Shown one piece after another: positions 37,347-46,234 of a stretch of DNA of 64,000 nt. Origin of the DNA: UBA8389 sp942493385 (GTDB lineage: Bacteria; Bacteroidota; Bacteroidia; Bacteroidales; UBA1402). The number at the start of each line of letters is the position of its first letter. The first letter of the stretch is position 1. The notes under the pieces are model-generated. The model was not told the origin of the DNA, did no database searches, and saw only the letters and a list, made by a program, of their open reading frames with translations. The stretch spans positions 620,001-684,000 of the forward strand of contig OW818699.1 of assembly GCA_942493385.1 (NCBI GenBank), given 5' to 3'. Both the position numbers and the translations under genes were made by a program.

Positions 37347-39376
37347 AAAAATACGATATTCTTAAAACAGACAAGGCCGTTCTCAAAGAATGGTATCATT
37401 TGATGACCCTAGGTCGTGCCATCGACGAAAAAGCTCCCAGCTATCAGCTTCAATCGCTTGGTTGGTCGTATCACGCACCCTACGCAGGTCATGATGGCAT
37501 TCAATTGGCTATCGGCCAAGTTTTTACCAAAGGAGAGGACTTCCTTTTCCCGTATTACAGGGATATGCTCACGGTGCTTTCAGCTGGTATGACAGCCGAA
37601 GAAATCATTCTGAACGGCATTTCCAAAGCAACGGATGTTGGAAGTGGGGGACGTCACATGTCCAACCATTTTTCGAAACCGGAGTGGCACATTGAAAACG
37701 TTTCATCCGCAACTGGAAACCACGATCTGCATGCGGTTGGCGTAGCGAGAGCCATTTCCTATTATAAAACAAAGGGTGTGGCCATCACTTCGCACGGTGA
37801 GGCTTCCACTTCTGAAGGGTATGTATATGAGGCGATTAATGGCGCTAGTAAGGAAAAGCTGCCAGTAATATTCGTATTGCAAGACAACGGTTATGGCATT
37901 TCTGTACCCAAAAGGGATCAAACAGCCAACCGAAAAGCCTCCGATAATTTCACAGGGTTTATGAACCTCAAAATCATTCATTGCAACGGAAAGGATGTCT
38001 TTGATTCCATGAACGCCATGACGGAAGCCCGCGAACATGCGGTCAGCACCGGTTGTCCAGTTATTGTTCATGCCAATTGCGTCCGAATTGGTTCGCATTC
38101 CAATTCAGACAAACATACCTTATATCGTGATGAAGCTGAATTATCGTATGTGAAAGCAGCCGATCCGCTGATGAAGTTTAGGCGTATGTTGTTGCGTTAC
38201 AACCGTTTTACCGAGGACGAACTGTTGCAGATTGAAGGCGAATCCAAAAAGGAACTTAGCTTGGCCAACCGCAAGGCCATGGCCGCTCCAGATCCAGATC
38301 CGGCCAGCATCTTTGATTTTGTAATGCCTGAACCCTATCAACCACAGACGTATGTGGACGGTACACACCACTTTGACGGTGAAAAGAAAAACTTGGTCAC
38401 GGCACTGAATGAAACCCTGAAAGCAGAGTTCCGCCACAATCCGGATACCTTCCTTTGGGGTCAGGATGTTGCGAATAAAGATAAGGGTGGTGTTTTCAAT
38501 GTTACCAAGGGTCTCCAGAAGGAATTCGGCGACAAGCGCGTTTTCAACGGACCAATAGCCGAAGACTACATCATCGGTACTGCCAATGGAATGAGCCGCT
38601 TTGACAAAAAAATACGCATCGTTATTGAGGGTGCAGAGTTTGCCGATTATTTCTGGCCTGGCATTGAGCAGTTCATTGAATGTACTCACGATTACTGGCG
38701 CAGCAACGGGCAATACGTTCCAAATCTGACGGTGCGTCTTGCTTCTGGTGGCTATATTGGTGGTGGTTTGTACCATTCACAAAATCTCGAAGGAGCCTTA
38801 ACAACACTTCCTGGTGTTCGCATCGTTTATCCTTCTTTTGCTGATGATGCAGCAGGTTTGTTGCGCACCAGCATGCGTTCCAAAGGCTTTACCATGTTTA
38901 TGGAGCCCAAGGCACTTTACAATGCGGTCGAGGCTGCCACGCCAATTCCCGATGATTTTGAGGTGCCCTTCGGCAAAGCGCGCATTCGCCGCGAAGGCGA
39001 TGAATTAAGCATCATCACGTATGGAAATACGACCCATCTTTGTCTCAGAGCAGCCGAACGACTCCAAAAGGAATTGAATAGGAATGTTGAAGTCATCGAC
39101 TTGCGTTCACTGATTCCGCTCGATAAGGAAACCATCTTTGAATCGGTTAAGAAAACAAGTAAAGTACTTATCGTGCACGAAGACAAAGTCTTTTCTGGGT
39201 TTGGCGCTGAATTGGCAGCCATGATTGGTACGGAAATGTTCCAATACTTGGATGCACCCATTCAACGAGTTGGATCACCGTTCACGCCCGTCGGTTTTCA
39301 CACCAATCTCGAAAAAGCGATTCTTCCGAACGAAGAAGGCATCTATAAAGCGGCACTCGAATTATTGACATATTGA
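37343..39376 (+). CDS. 2-oxoacid dehydrogenase E1, alpha and beta subunits fused
   Basis: Thiamine-diphosphate decarboxylating component, 677 residues. The alpha half (about 1-320) has the ThDP motif beginning SHGEASTSEG and ending LQDNGYGIS. The beta half (about 345-677) has EDYIIGTANGMS, VIEGAEFADYFWPGIEQ, then the transketolase C-terminal domain with IVHEDKVFSGFGAEL. The fusion of alpha and beta chains is common in Bacteroidetes branched-chain-type E1 proteins. The start overlaps E2 by 4 bp. Substrate could be branched-chain 2-oxoacids or pyruvate. Confidence 0.92.
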   Translation: MKKYDILKTDKAVLKEWYHLMTLGRAIDEKAPSYQLQSLGWSYHAPYAGHDGIQLAIGQVFTKGEDFLFPYYRDMLTVLSAGMTAEEIILNGISKATDVGSGGRHMSNHFSKPEWHIENVSSATGNHDLHAVGVARAISYYKTKGVAITSHGEASTSEGYVYEAINGASKEKLPVIFVLQDNGYGISVPKRDQTANRKASDNFTGFMNLKIIHCNGKDVFDSMNAMTEAREHAVSTGCPVIVHANCVRIGSHSNSDKHTLYRDEAELSYVKAADPLMKFRRMLLRYNRFTEDELLQIEGESKKELSLANRKAMAAPDPDPASIFDFVMPEPYQPQTYVDGTHHFDGEKKNLVTALNETLKAEFRHNPDTFLWGQDVANKDKGGVFNVTKGLQKEFGDKRVFNGPIAEDYIIGTANGMSRFDKKIRIVIEGAEFADYFWPGIEQFIECTHDYWRSNGQYVPNLTVRLASGGYIGGGLYHSQNLEGALTTLPGVRIVYPSFADDAAGLLRTSMRSKGFTMFMEPKALYNAVEAATPIPDDFEVPFGKARIRREGDELSIITYGNTTHLCLRAAERLQKELNRNVEVIDLRSLIPLDKETIFESVKKTSKVLIVHEDKVFSGFGAELAAMIGTEMFQYLDAPIQRVGSPFTPVGFHTNLEKAILPNEEGIYKAALELLTY

Positions 39377-39384
39377 ATAAAAAG

Positions 39385-39891
39385 ATGAAAAAAATAGGAT
39401 TATTTTGCGGCACAAGTACGCATAAAACAGCCGCTGTGGCTAAAAAAATTCAAGAAGCTTTCGGAGAAGAAATGGTTGAACTCGTTTCGGTTGAAGACGC
39501 TTGGCAAAAAGAATTCGAATCGTACGACTTCATAATTGCTGGTGCTGCAACCTGGTTTGACGGCGAGTTGCCGACTTATTGGGATGAAATCATACCCAAA
39601 CTGCTTACCTTGAATCTGAAGGACAAGAAAGTTGCTATTTTCGGTTTGGGAGATCAGGTCAAATACCCCGACAACTTCGTGGACGGTATCGGTATCTTGG
39701 CAGAAGCCTTCATCACCACCGGTGCTACAATCGTCGGATTGACTTCCACCGAGGGTTACCAATTCAACAAATCTCAGGCAGCAATTGGCGGTAATTTTGC
39801 CGGTTTGGCCTTGGATATTGAGAACCAGCGGGACAAGTCGGATCAGCGTATACTGGATTGGGTGGAGGCACTAAAAAGAGAATTTGTATAA
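39385..39891 (+). CDS. Flavodoxin
   Basis: FMN electron carrier, 168 residues. The phosphate-binding loop FCGTSTHKTA is near the N-terminus (canonical T/S-x-T-x-x-T pattern), with the 60s-loop WFDGELPTYW and 90s-loop GLGDQVKYPDNFVDG; the loop insertion suggests a long-chain type. The start is taken as the ATG at 39385, 8 bp after E1. An in-frame TTG at 39373 overlapping the E1 stop is less likely. It is the last gene of the plus-strand operon, facing the converging DUF3826 gene 4 bp away. It could carry electrons for ferredoxin-like reactions. Confidence 0.9.
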   Translation: MKKIGLFCGTSTHKTAAVAKKIQEAFGEEMVELVSVEDAWQKEFESYDFIIAGAATWFDGELPTYWDEIIPKLLTLNLKDKKVAIFGLGDQVKYPDNFVDGIGILAEAFITTGATIVGLTSTEGYQFNKSQAAIGGNFAGLALDIENQRDKSDQRILDWVEALKREFV

Positions 39892-39895
39892 AAGG

Positions 39896-40567
39896 TTATT
39901 TCGTGGCATTTTGAATGGCAGCTGCTTTCTTGGCTTTTGCGGCTTCAGAATACGCTTTATATAATGCTCTCCAATTGCGACCGTTTCCATTGAGGTACTG
40001 TTCATTCTTGGTTTTGTAAATATCAAAAATGGCTGATATCTGATTCATGCTTTTGTAGTCCACTGCGATTTCTCTGGCTTTTTTCAAATTGACGAGTATG
40101 ACTTTTTCCTCCTCGGCAGTCAGATCGGTAACTATCGATTTGTAACCGTTCAAAGTAAAGGCGACCTTTCCAACAGTATACTTGTCGAGTATCAATTCCA
40201 CTTGTTCTTCGGTTAGTTCCTTTCTCAAACCATCCATCAAATTCTGATGAACGGATGCAGGTTGGGACGAATCGATGATCATCTGACGATCCAAGGTGCT
40301 TAATTTATCACCCGTACGGGGATTCATACCCTCAGGTACCAACGTATACGAATGCGTGTTGTGCCAATCGGTAATGGCCTTGAGGTGTGTGAACACAATC
40401 AGTTGAACCCGTTGTTCTTTATCGGCGTCACTTAAATTCAGAGAAGAAACCCATTCCGTCACTTTCTTCTTCAAGGTCAGATTGGTCGAATCTGTGTTCG
40501 TAGTCTGACTTTGAATAGATGTGATTGTAAAGGTCATAAAAAGAAAAGCAACAAGTAATTTTTTCAT
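39896..40567 (-). CDS. Exported DUF3826 family protein
   Basis: A 223-residue protein with signal peptide MKKLLVAFLFMTFTITSIQS. It has an all-helical body with the DUF3826 pattern: ELTEEQVELILDKYTVGKV, then NGYKSIVTDLTAEEEKVI, then KAREIAVD and a C-terminal YLNGNGRNW. DUF3826 is usually found beside pectin or rhamnogalacturonan enzymes and has no proven activity. Here it overlaps by 4 bp the last radical SAM gene and so appears to be the tail of that operon, an unexpected position. Very Ala/Lys-rich end. Confidence 0.85.
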   Translation of the reverse strand: MKKLLVAFLFMTFTITSIQSQTTNTDSTNLTLKKKVTEWVSSLNLSDADKEQRVQLIVFTHLKAITDWHNTHSYTLVPEGMNPRTGDKLSTLDRQMIIDSSQPASVHQNLMDGLRKELTEEQVELILDKYTVGKVAFTLNGYKSIVTDLTAEEEKVILVNLKKAREIAVDYKSMNQISAIFDIYKTKNEQYLNGNGRNWRALYKAYSEAAKAKKAAAIQNATK

Positions 40568-42219
40568 ACGATTGGAGAATTAAATTTTGGATATCGGGTT
40601 AAGGAACAAGCAGGCTGGTCTCCGTATTTGCTAAGCATAAAAAGAGCTTTTCCATAGAGGTGAATTCCAGCCAAAAGAGGAATTACTATCGGTGAAGCCA
40701 ACAGGCTTACTGCAAATTGAAGCGGGAATGTCCTTGCAAAAAGAGTCGTGGTTTCTTTCCAACTTTTAGCGAAAACCTTTCCACGAATCAGGAAACGGGA
40801 TGAAAAGGCCAATATGCAAACAGGGAAGATCATTTTGCGGTATTGGGAAGCCCTTTTAGCTAGAATCGGGTTGGTTTCATGCCTTAGATTCAGATACCCA
40901 TTCAGCAGGTTGACGAACATTCTAAACGGCCATGGGCCACCCGTTTTAACTAGTTCGGAATAGGTGTCCGCCACAATCTCAAGCGCTTCTGAATGTGGAA
41001 AACTTCTGGATTCAAAGTTGAAATCGACAATACCGTCGGTCTCAAATTGGTAGTTTTCAGGAATTCTGTTCGACTTTTTCATTTGTTCCCAGAGAGCAGT
41101 TCCTGGAATAACGTGCAGTGGAATGGACTGATAAAAGGTCGGATTCAGCGCAATAAATCGAGTGGAATCGGCCTGAGCCATTGCTTTGCTTTGGTTGTCC
41201 CAACCGACAATCAACGAGCCCAACGTATTGATGCCGTTGTCATGCAACCGCTTGAACAACAATTCGATGTCACTTTTGCGTTTGACCAGACCCTCGTTTG
41301 CGAGTACTTCATCACTGAGGGATTCCACTCCGATAAAAATGGTGCCGATGCCGCAAGCGATTAATTCTTCGGTGGTGAAGTTGTTTACCGAACGGGCAGA
41401 AGCGAAGATGGTCAGTAGGAACGTGCGTTCCGCCAATGGGGATTCACTGAACAGTTTGATGAATTCCAGCACTTTGGGTCGATTGATCAGAAAATCTTCT
41501 TCGTAGATGACTGCCGACTTTACCCCTGGATGCCGATTACTTTGTTTAACAAGGTTGTCAACCAAATCCTTGCTTCCAAATAAGGGGATGTATCGTTTGT
41601 TGAACAGGCTGGAAGTGGCACAAAAGGAACATCCGTACACACAGCCAAGTCCTCCGACCACGATGAATTGATTGAACAAATTAATTCGTGTCCTGAAAAG
41701 ACTGTTGGTGGTTGGCAGCAAGTCCTGTGTCAGCGGTTTATTGTTTTCGATGCCCCATTTTTTGTAAATAAGATCGTTCATGAATTCCATGCCTTCGCCG
41801 TAACAAATGTGGTGGACAAGGCTTTTCAATCGAACGGAAACATCGTATTCTTCCGTGAAAATGGCTGTTCCATAACCGCCTACCACGATTTCAACGGAAG
41901 GATGTTCTTCTCTGATCCATTCTGCCATTTCAAGTACCTTTCCAGACAGAAGAATCGTAAAACCAATGGCCACGATATCGTAATGACCCTTTCTGACTTC
42001 CTTTTTAAATCTGCTTTCTGAAGGGTTTTCGAGAACGACCGAATCCACCGCCACGTTTTGAGCCAAAAAATGCAGTGAATGCCAACTTTGGTAGGACCGT
42101 AGCTGAAAAACACCTTGCTTGAGGGTATTCCGATAGTAAAAATAATCGATTGGATCTTTTTCGACCGGTAGTTTCCTGTATTTACCCCAAGGGGAAGTAA
42201 ATAAAATTTTTGGTCTCAT
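40564..42219 (-). CDS. Cobalamin-binding radical SAM protein A, with hydrophobic C-terminus
   Basis: A 551-residue enzyme. N-terminal B12-binding Rossmann domain (about 50-160; IVVGGYGTAIF, CYGEG), then radical SAM motif C193-x3-C197-x2-C200 (CVYGCSFC) and a barrel with FIGVESLSDEVL and LIVGWDNQ. The C-terminal ~100 residues are arginine/lysine-rich and end in a hydrophobic stretch (about 500-530), which could dip into the membrane. B12 radical SAM enzymes mainly methylate unactivated carbons or rearrange skeletons. It is the longest and most divergent of the four tandem paralogues, 6 bp downstream of protein B. Substrate unknown. Confidence 0.88.
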   Translation of the reverse strand: MRPKILFTSPWGKYRKLPVEKDPIDYFYYRNTLKQGVFQLRSYQSWHSLHFLAQNVAVDSVVLENPSESRFKKEVRKGHYDIVAIGFTILLSGKVLEMAEWIREEHPSVEIVVGGYGTAIFTEEYDVSVRLKSLVHHICYGEGMEFMNDLIYKKWGIENNKPLTQDLLPTTNSLFRTRINLFNQFIVVGGLGCVYGCSFCATSSLFNKRYIPLFGSKDLVDNLVKQSNRHPGVKSAVIYEEDFLINRPKVLEFIKLFSESPLAERTFLLTIFASARSVNNFTTEELIACGIGTIFIGVESLSDEVLANEGLVKRKSDIELLFKRLHDNGINTLGSLIVGWDNQSKAMAQADSTRFIALNPTFYQSIPLHVIPGTALWEQMKKSNRIPENYQFETDGIVDFNFESRSFPHSEALEIVADTYSELVKTGGPWPFRMFVNLLNGYLNLRHETNPILAKRASQYRKMIFPVCILAFSSRFLIRGKVFAKSWKETTTLFARTFPLQFAVSLLASPIVIPLLAGIHLYGKALFMLSKYGDQPACSLTRYPKFNSPIV

Positions 42220-42225
42220 TTTTTT

Positions 42226-43524
42226 TTAAGTGCTGGTCGTTCTTATAATATGATTGAACCGAACATAGATCATGAAGTTCATTAGGTTTTTCATGTTGGT
42301 GTTTGGCTCGAATAGGCGCGAAGCAATGGAGGGGATTCCGTAAAATTCCTTGTTGGCTTTCATGGTAGCTTCACTTAATTGTTCTGGGGTCATGTTTTTT
42401 GGGATGAACGTTGCCATGTTGTAGCGGTAATCGGGATGATTCCACCATTCACCATTAAACAACAGCCGGTTTTCCGCTTTGAACTGATCGTACACTTTCG
42501 TTCCTGGATAGGGCATCAGTATGTGAAAGTAGGACAGGGCGAATTTGTTCTTGATGGCAAACTCCATCGTCTTTTCCAGGCTTTCCAAGGTGTCAAAATC
42601 GTTGCCCATGATAAAGCTGGCCCAAGTCATAAAACCATAATCGCGCAGAATTTCAATTGCTTCCGCGTAATTGTTGAAATCGCGAACGTTGGGCGATTTG
42701 TTGAACCAATCCAACGAATTGATGTTGATGGACTCGAAGCCAATCAGGTTGCCAACACAGCCGCTGTCTGCCATCAATTGCAACAATTCCTTGTCTTTCA
42801 CCATGTTGATGCTCGTTTGACTGGCCCATTTTACCTTCATGGGCGCTAGTTCCTTCAAGAATGTTTTAAGTTCCTTTTTGTCGGTGACCATGTTGTCGTC
42901 CACAAACAAAATGGTTTTCAACTTGTTTTCGTCAATTTCCTTTAATACCTCTTCCCAAGGACGACAGTGGTAGGCTTTGTTGAAAAAACGTGAAACGGAG
43001 CAGAAGGTGCAATTGAAGGCACAACCTCTGCTGAATTGTACCAAGGAGATGGGTAAATATTTTTTCCCTTTGAAAATGCTTCGATCCGGGCTGCAATTTT
43101 CCTGAGGAATACCGAATGTACCTTGATAGACCTTTTGCAAGCTTGAGTTTTGGAGGTCTGTCATCAATTTCGCCCACACTGGCTCAGCATCTCCGATAAC
43201 GATGGCATCCGCATAGTTCTGGGCCTCATCGGGGAGTAACGAAACGTGCATTCCACCGAGTATGACTTTTACGTTTCGTTTACGGTATTCATCAGCAATC
43301 TGATACGCTCTGCGTGCATTGAAGGTATCGACGGTGATGCATACCAAGTCGGTGTGACGTTCATACGGAATGATTTCCAGTCGGTCGTCGTACATGACTT
43401 TAGTATCCGGGTCTTTTATCAAGCCAGCCAGAATGGCTAACGGCATGGGTTCCATACTTCCGTCATTCAGGCGGAATTCCTTATTGGCCTCACCCAAACT
43501 GGGTTTTATCAGTGTTATATGCAT
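42226..43524 (-). CDS. Cobalamin-binding radical SAM protein B
   Basis: A 432-residue enzyme. B12-binding domain (about 1-135; VILGGMHVSLLPDEA, VIGDAE) then the radical SAM motif C168-x3-C172-x2-C175 (CAFNCTFC). Other typical parts are RPWEEVLKEI, LFVDDNMV, GFESIN and MPYPGTKVYDQF. It resembles the HpnP-like C-methylase branch of B12 radical SAM proteins by layout. No squalene-hopene cyclase is nearby, so hopanoid methylation is not implied. Lies 24 bp after protein C. Confidence 0.9.
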   Translation of the reverse strand: MHITLIKPSLGEANKEFRLNDGSMEPMPLAILAGLIKDPDTKVMYDDRLEIIPYERHTDLVCITVDTFNARRAYQIADEYRKRNVKVILGGMHVSLLPDEAQNYADAIVIGDAEPVWAKLMTDLQNSSLQKVYQGTFGIPQENCSPDRSIFKGKKYLPISLVQFSRGCAFNCTFCSVSRFFNKAYHCRPWEEVLKEIDENKLKTILFVDDNMVTDKKELKTFLKELAPMKVKWASQTSINMVKDKELLQLMADSGCVGNLIGFESININSLDWFNKSPNVRDFNNYAEAIEILRDYGFMTWASFIMGNDFDTLESLEKTMEFAIKNKFALSYFHILMPYPGTKVYDQFKAENRLLFNGEWWNHPDYRYNMATFIPKNMTPEQLSEATMKANKEFYGIPSIASRLFEPNTNMKNLMNFMIYVRFNHIIRTTST

Positions 43525-43548
43525 AATGACAAGGCTTTAAGTGAATAA

Positions 43549-44871
43549 TTAGAAAATATTCGGCGTGATTTTTTTCTTGACATACGAACGGTAGTGAAAA
43601 TTCACCCCCAGGGAAAAGAGCCACATCTCGGGATTCTTCCAAAGTTGTCGATTGAAAATGACCCGATGGAAGATGCTTTTGAGTGAAAAGACTTTGTTGT
43701 TGAGCCACCAATACATTTCGGTGAGCTTGTCCGGATCAATCTTTTTCGGGATGTGCACGCAGCGAGTTCCGTCAAACAAGCGAAGGTCGTCGGTGAGCAT
43801 TCGGCCTTGACTTTTCAACTCTTCATGCAAAGCAGTGCCGGGGATTGGTGTGAGGATGTAAAACCGAGGGATGGGCACCCTGTTCCGATAGATAAAGTCG
43901 TAGGTGTCCCGAATGGATTGCTCAGTGTCGTAATCCGTGCCTACAATCATTTCGGTACTGACTACGATGCCAGACTGTGTGAGAATCTTCATGTTCTCCT
44001 CATGTTCATCGGCTCGGAGCCAGGTTTTGTCGAGGCTGTCAATAGCGTCTTGTTGAATGCTTTCCACACCGAAACTCATGATGTCACAGCCGGAATCCCT
44101 CACTATTTTAAGTAATTCGGCGTTTTTGGCAAGATGGATGGCGCACTGGCTGGCCCATTTCATTTTGAGGGGTGTGATTTTCGCGCAAAGTTCCCGCAGG
44201 TATTTCGGATTGGAAACGATGTTGTCGTCAATCAAGTAAAAGCGGTTGTAACCGAGTCTCTTTACTTCCTTGATGTCGCGTATGACCTCATCAACTGGAC
44301 GAAAAATGTATTTCCCTTCGTACAGACAAGCAATGGAACAGAACGAGCAAGTGAAGGTACACCCGCGGCCTGCCTGGACTGGCAACATCAAGCCAATTTT
44401 CTTGGAGGTGAGCAATTCGTACCGAGGTATCGGAAGGTTCTTTAGTTCCGATACCGGATTTTTGTACATGGGTTTGACCTTCCCGGTTGTTTCAAAATCA
44501 TGCAACAACATGGGGTAAGATATTTCTGCATCCCCTACAACGACAGAATCCACATGCTTCATGGCTTCTTCAAACTGGATGGAAGCCATATAACCACCCA
44601 TAATGACTATTTTACCCCGTTTTTTGAACTCCGCTGCAATCTCTAGTCCACGAAAAGTGGCATGCCCCATGGTCCCGATGGCTATGATATCGGCATCGGA
44701 GTTGTAGTCAATCTCGTCAACCACCTCAATGAGCAATTCCACGGTCCAATTCGATGGGGTATACGCCGCCAACAAGGGGAAGGCAAGACCGGGAAGGTTG
44801 ATTCTTTTTTGCTTGCAAAGCTTGCCGCTCACAGCATATTGCGTTGGTTGTATGAATAGGATCTTAGGCAT
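43549..44871 (-). CDS. Cobalamin-binding radical SAM protein C
   Basis: A 440-residue enzyme with the same plan as protein B: B12-binding domain (VIMGGYMASI, VVVGDAE), radical SAM motif C171-x3-C175-x2-C178 (CTFTCSFC), LIDDNIV and SFGVESI. The start is placed at the ATG at 44871 (MPKILFIQPTQ), which overlaps the end of protein D by 8 bp. An in-frame upstream start at 44931 would add 20 residues read from inside the upstream gene and is unlikely. Proteins B and C are the most alike pair by motif spacing. Confidence 0.9.
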   Translation of the reverse strand: MPKILFIQPTQYAVSGKLCKQKRINLPGLAFPLLAAYTPSNWTVELLIEVVDEIDYNSDADIIAIGTMGHATFRGLEIAAEFKKRGKIVIMGGYMASIQFEEAMKHVDSVVVGDAEISYPMLLHDFETTGKVKPMYKNPVSELKNLPIPRYELLTSKKIGLMLPVQAGRGCTFTCSFCSIACLYEGKYIFRPVDEVIRDIKEVKRLGYNRFYLIDDNIVSNPKYLRELCAKITPLKMKWASQCAIHLAKNAELLKIVRDSGCDIMSFGVESIQQDAIDSLDKTWLRADEHEENMKILTQSGIVVSTEMIVGTDYDTEQSIRDTYDFIYRNRVPIPRFYILTPIPGTALHEELKSQGRMLTDDLRLFDGTRCVHIPKKIDPDKLTEMYWWLNNKVFSLKSIFHRVIFNRQLWKNPEMWLFSLGVNFHYRSYVKKKITPNIF

Positions 44872-46234
44872 GTTTTCTGGCTTCTTTGATTTTTTTCTTG
44901 TACTGTTTTGCAACGCGTCCCCCGCCGGCAATCATTTTCCAAAGCAAGGTCGGTCGATAAGTGGTCAAATAACGCCACATCACTTTTGGTTGGTAAAGGA
45001 TGGCACTGTAGGCCTTGAGTATCTCCTGATAAAATTCAGGCACCGTCATTTTTTCCGGCTGAACGCTGATGTGAGCCAAATCCCATTTCTCATAGTCCTT
45101 TCTGGAAATGAGAAGCTGATCTTCGGGGTAGCTCACTTCGGTTTTTGGTAGGGGTGTCAACGGTTGAAGGTTCACATATTGGATGCCCAAAGATTTGACC
45201 ACCGTCACCATGTTCTTGAAATCGGATCGATCCCATTCGGGAGGGATGATGATGGTGGCGAAAACATCGATGTTGTCGCGTTTCAATACGGCCATGGTTT
45301 CAGCATACATGGCTACGGAGGTGTTTTTGTTGTACTTGGCCAATTCTTTGTCCGAGAAACTCTCGAAACCGACAATGACGGTTTTGAGTCCGATTTCGGC
45401 CATTTGGTGTATGATTTCGGGATTTCCTGCGATGAAATCGGCCCGTCCGTAAACCAAATAATGTTTGTGGATGTTCCGCCTTTTCACCTCATCGATAAAC
45501 GATTGCAGGTATTTCCGATCAGCCAGAAAGTCGTCGTCCACGATGTAGATCTCTGTTTCGTGAATCCCCTCCAGCTCCTCCATGACTTCAGCAATAGGCC
45601 GCTGATAATAAGCGCCATGGGTGATGACCCTGCAAAAACAAAAGGAACATTGATAGGGGCAGCCAAAGGAGGCTTTGAGCAATGCCACTTTCTCATGAAA
45701 GATGTAGAAATACTCCGAACGGTAATTGGAGACGGAGCTTCGATCGGGAATGGGTACCCGAAAATCGAAGGCAGGAAGGCTATACGTTTCCAACGTGTCT
45801 TCGCGTTTAAAAATTCCTTTAGGTAATTCTCGGCCGAACTCAATATGGTTGAGCAAATCGGTAAAGGTCACCGAAGCGTTGCGAACAACCCTGAAATCGA
45901 TCGATTCGTCCTCGAAATCTTCTGGACAGACTTCGCAATGTACGCCACCGACAATGGTTTTGACGGAGGGAAGTATTTGTTTCGCTTTCTGACAATAATC
46001 GACCATGATGCCCACGTTGGTAATGTATCCGGTCAGGCAAAGGACGTCCGGTTGATGTTTTTTTAGAAACCATTCGAAGGACTTTTTTTCCAGAATCAGA
46101 TCGATGATAATCGCGGAGTCCGAATCGCGTTTCAAGGTATATAGGATTTCCAGCTCCAGAGGTTCTACAATCATCACATGCTGCAAACCAATGGTTTCGG
46201 GAGAAGGTTTGGGTCGTACCAGAAGTATTTTCAT
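44864..46234 (-). CDS. Cobalamin-binding radical SAM protein D
   Basis: A 456-residue enzyme: B12-binding domain (TIVGGVHCEVCPEDF, with an atypical pair of Cys), radical SAM motif C192-x3-C196-x2-C199 (CPYQCSFC) followed by a further Cys201, then IVDDDFLAD, IVGFESF and TPLPKTEVSYP. The C-terminal tail is strongly basic (YKKKIKEARKHA). It overlaps the upstream FemAB-like gene by 4 bp and protein C by 8 bp, so translation is coupled. Substrate unknown. Confidence 0.9.
   Translation of the reverse strand: MKILLVRPKPSPETIGLQHVMIVEPLELEILYTLKRDSDSAIIIDLILEKKSFEWFLKKHQPDVLCLTGYITNVGIMVDYCQKAKQILPSVKTIVGGVHCEVCPEDFEDESIDFRVVRNASVTFTDLLNHIEFGRELPKGIFKREDTLETYSLPAFDFRVPIPDRSSVSNYRSEYFYIFHEKVALLKASFGCPYQCSFCFCRVITHGAYYQRPIAEVMEELEGIHETEIYIVDDDFLADRKYLQSFIDEVKRRNIHKHYLVYGRADFIAGNPEIIHQMAEIGLKTVIVGFESFSDKELAKYNKNTSVAMYAETMAVLKRDNIDVFATIIIPPEWDRSDFKNMVTVVKSLGIQYVNLQPLTPLPKTEVSYPEDQLLISRKDYEKWDLAHISVQPEKMTVPEFYQEILKAYSAILYQPKVMWRYLTTYRPTLLWKMIAGGGRVAKQYKKKIKEARKHA

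Noticed and set aside
39373..39384. TTG at 39373 as the flavodoxin start
   Set aside because: It overlaps the E1 stop; the ATG at 39385 begins the flavodoxin strand directly.
40564..46234. Hopanoid-modification cluster
   Set aside because: Some of the radical SAM proteins look HpnP-like in layout, but no squalene-hopene cyclase or other hpn gene is present.
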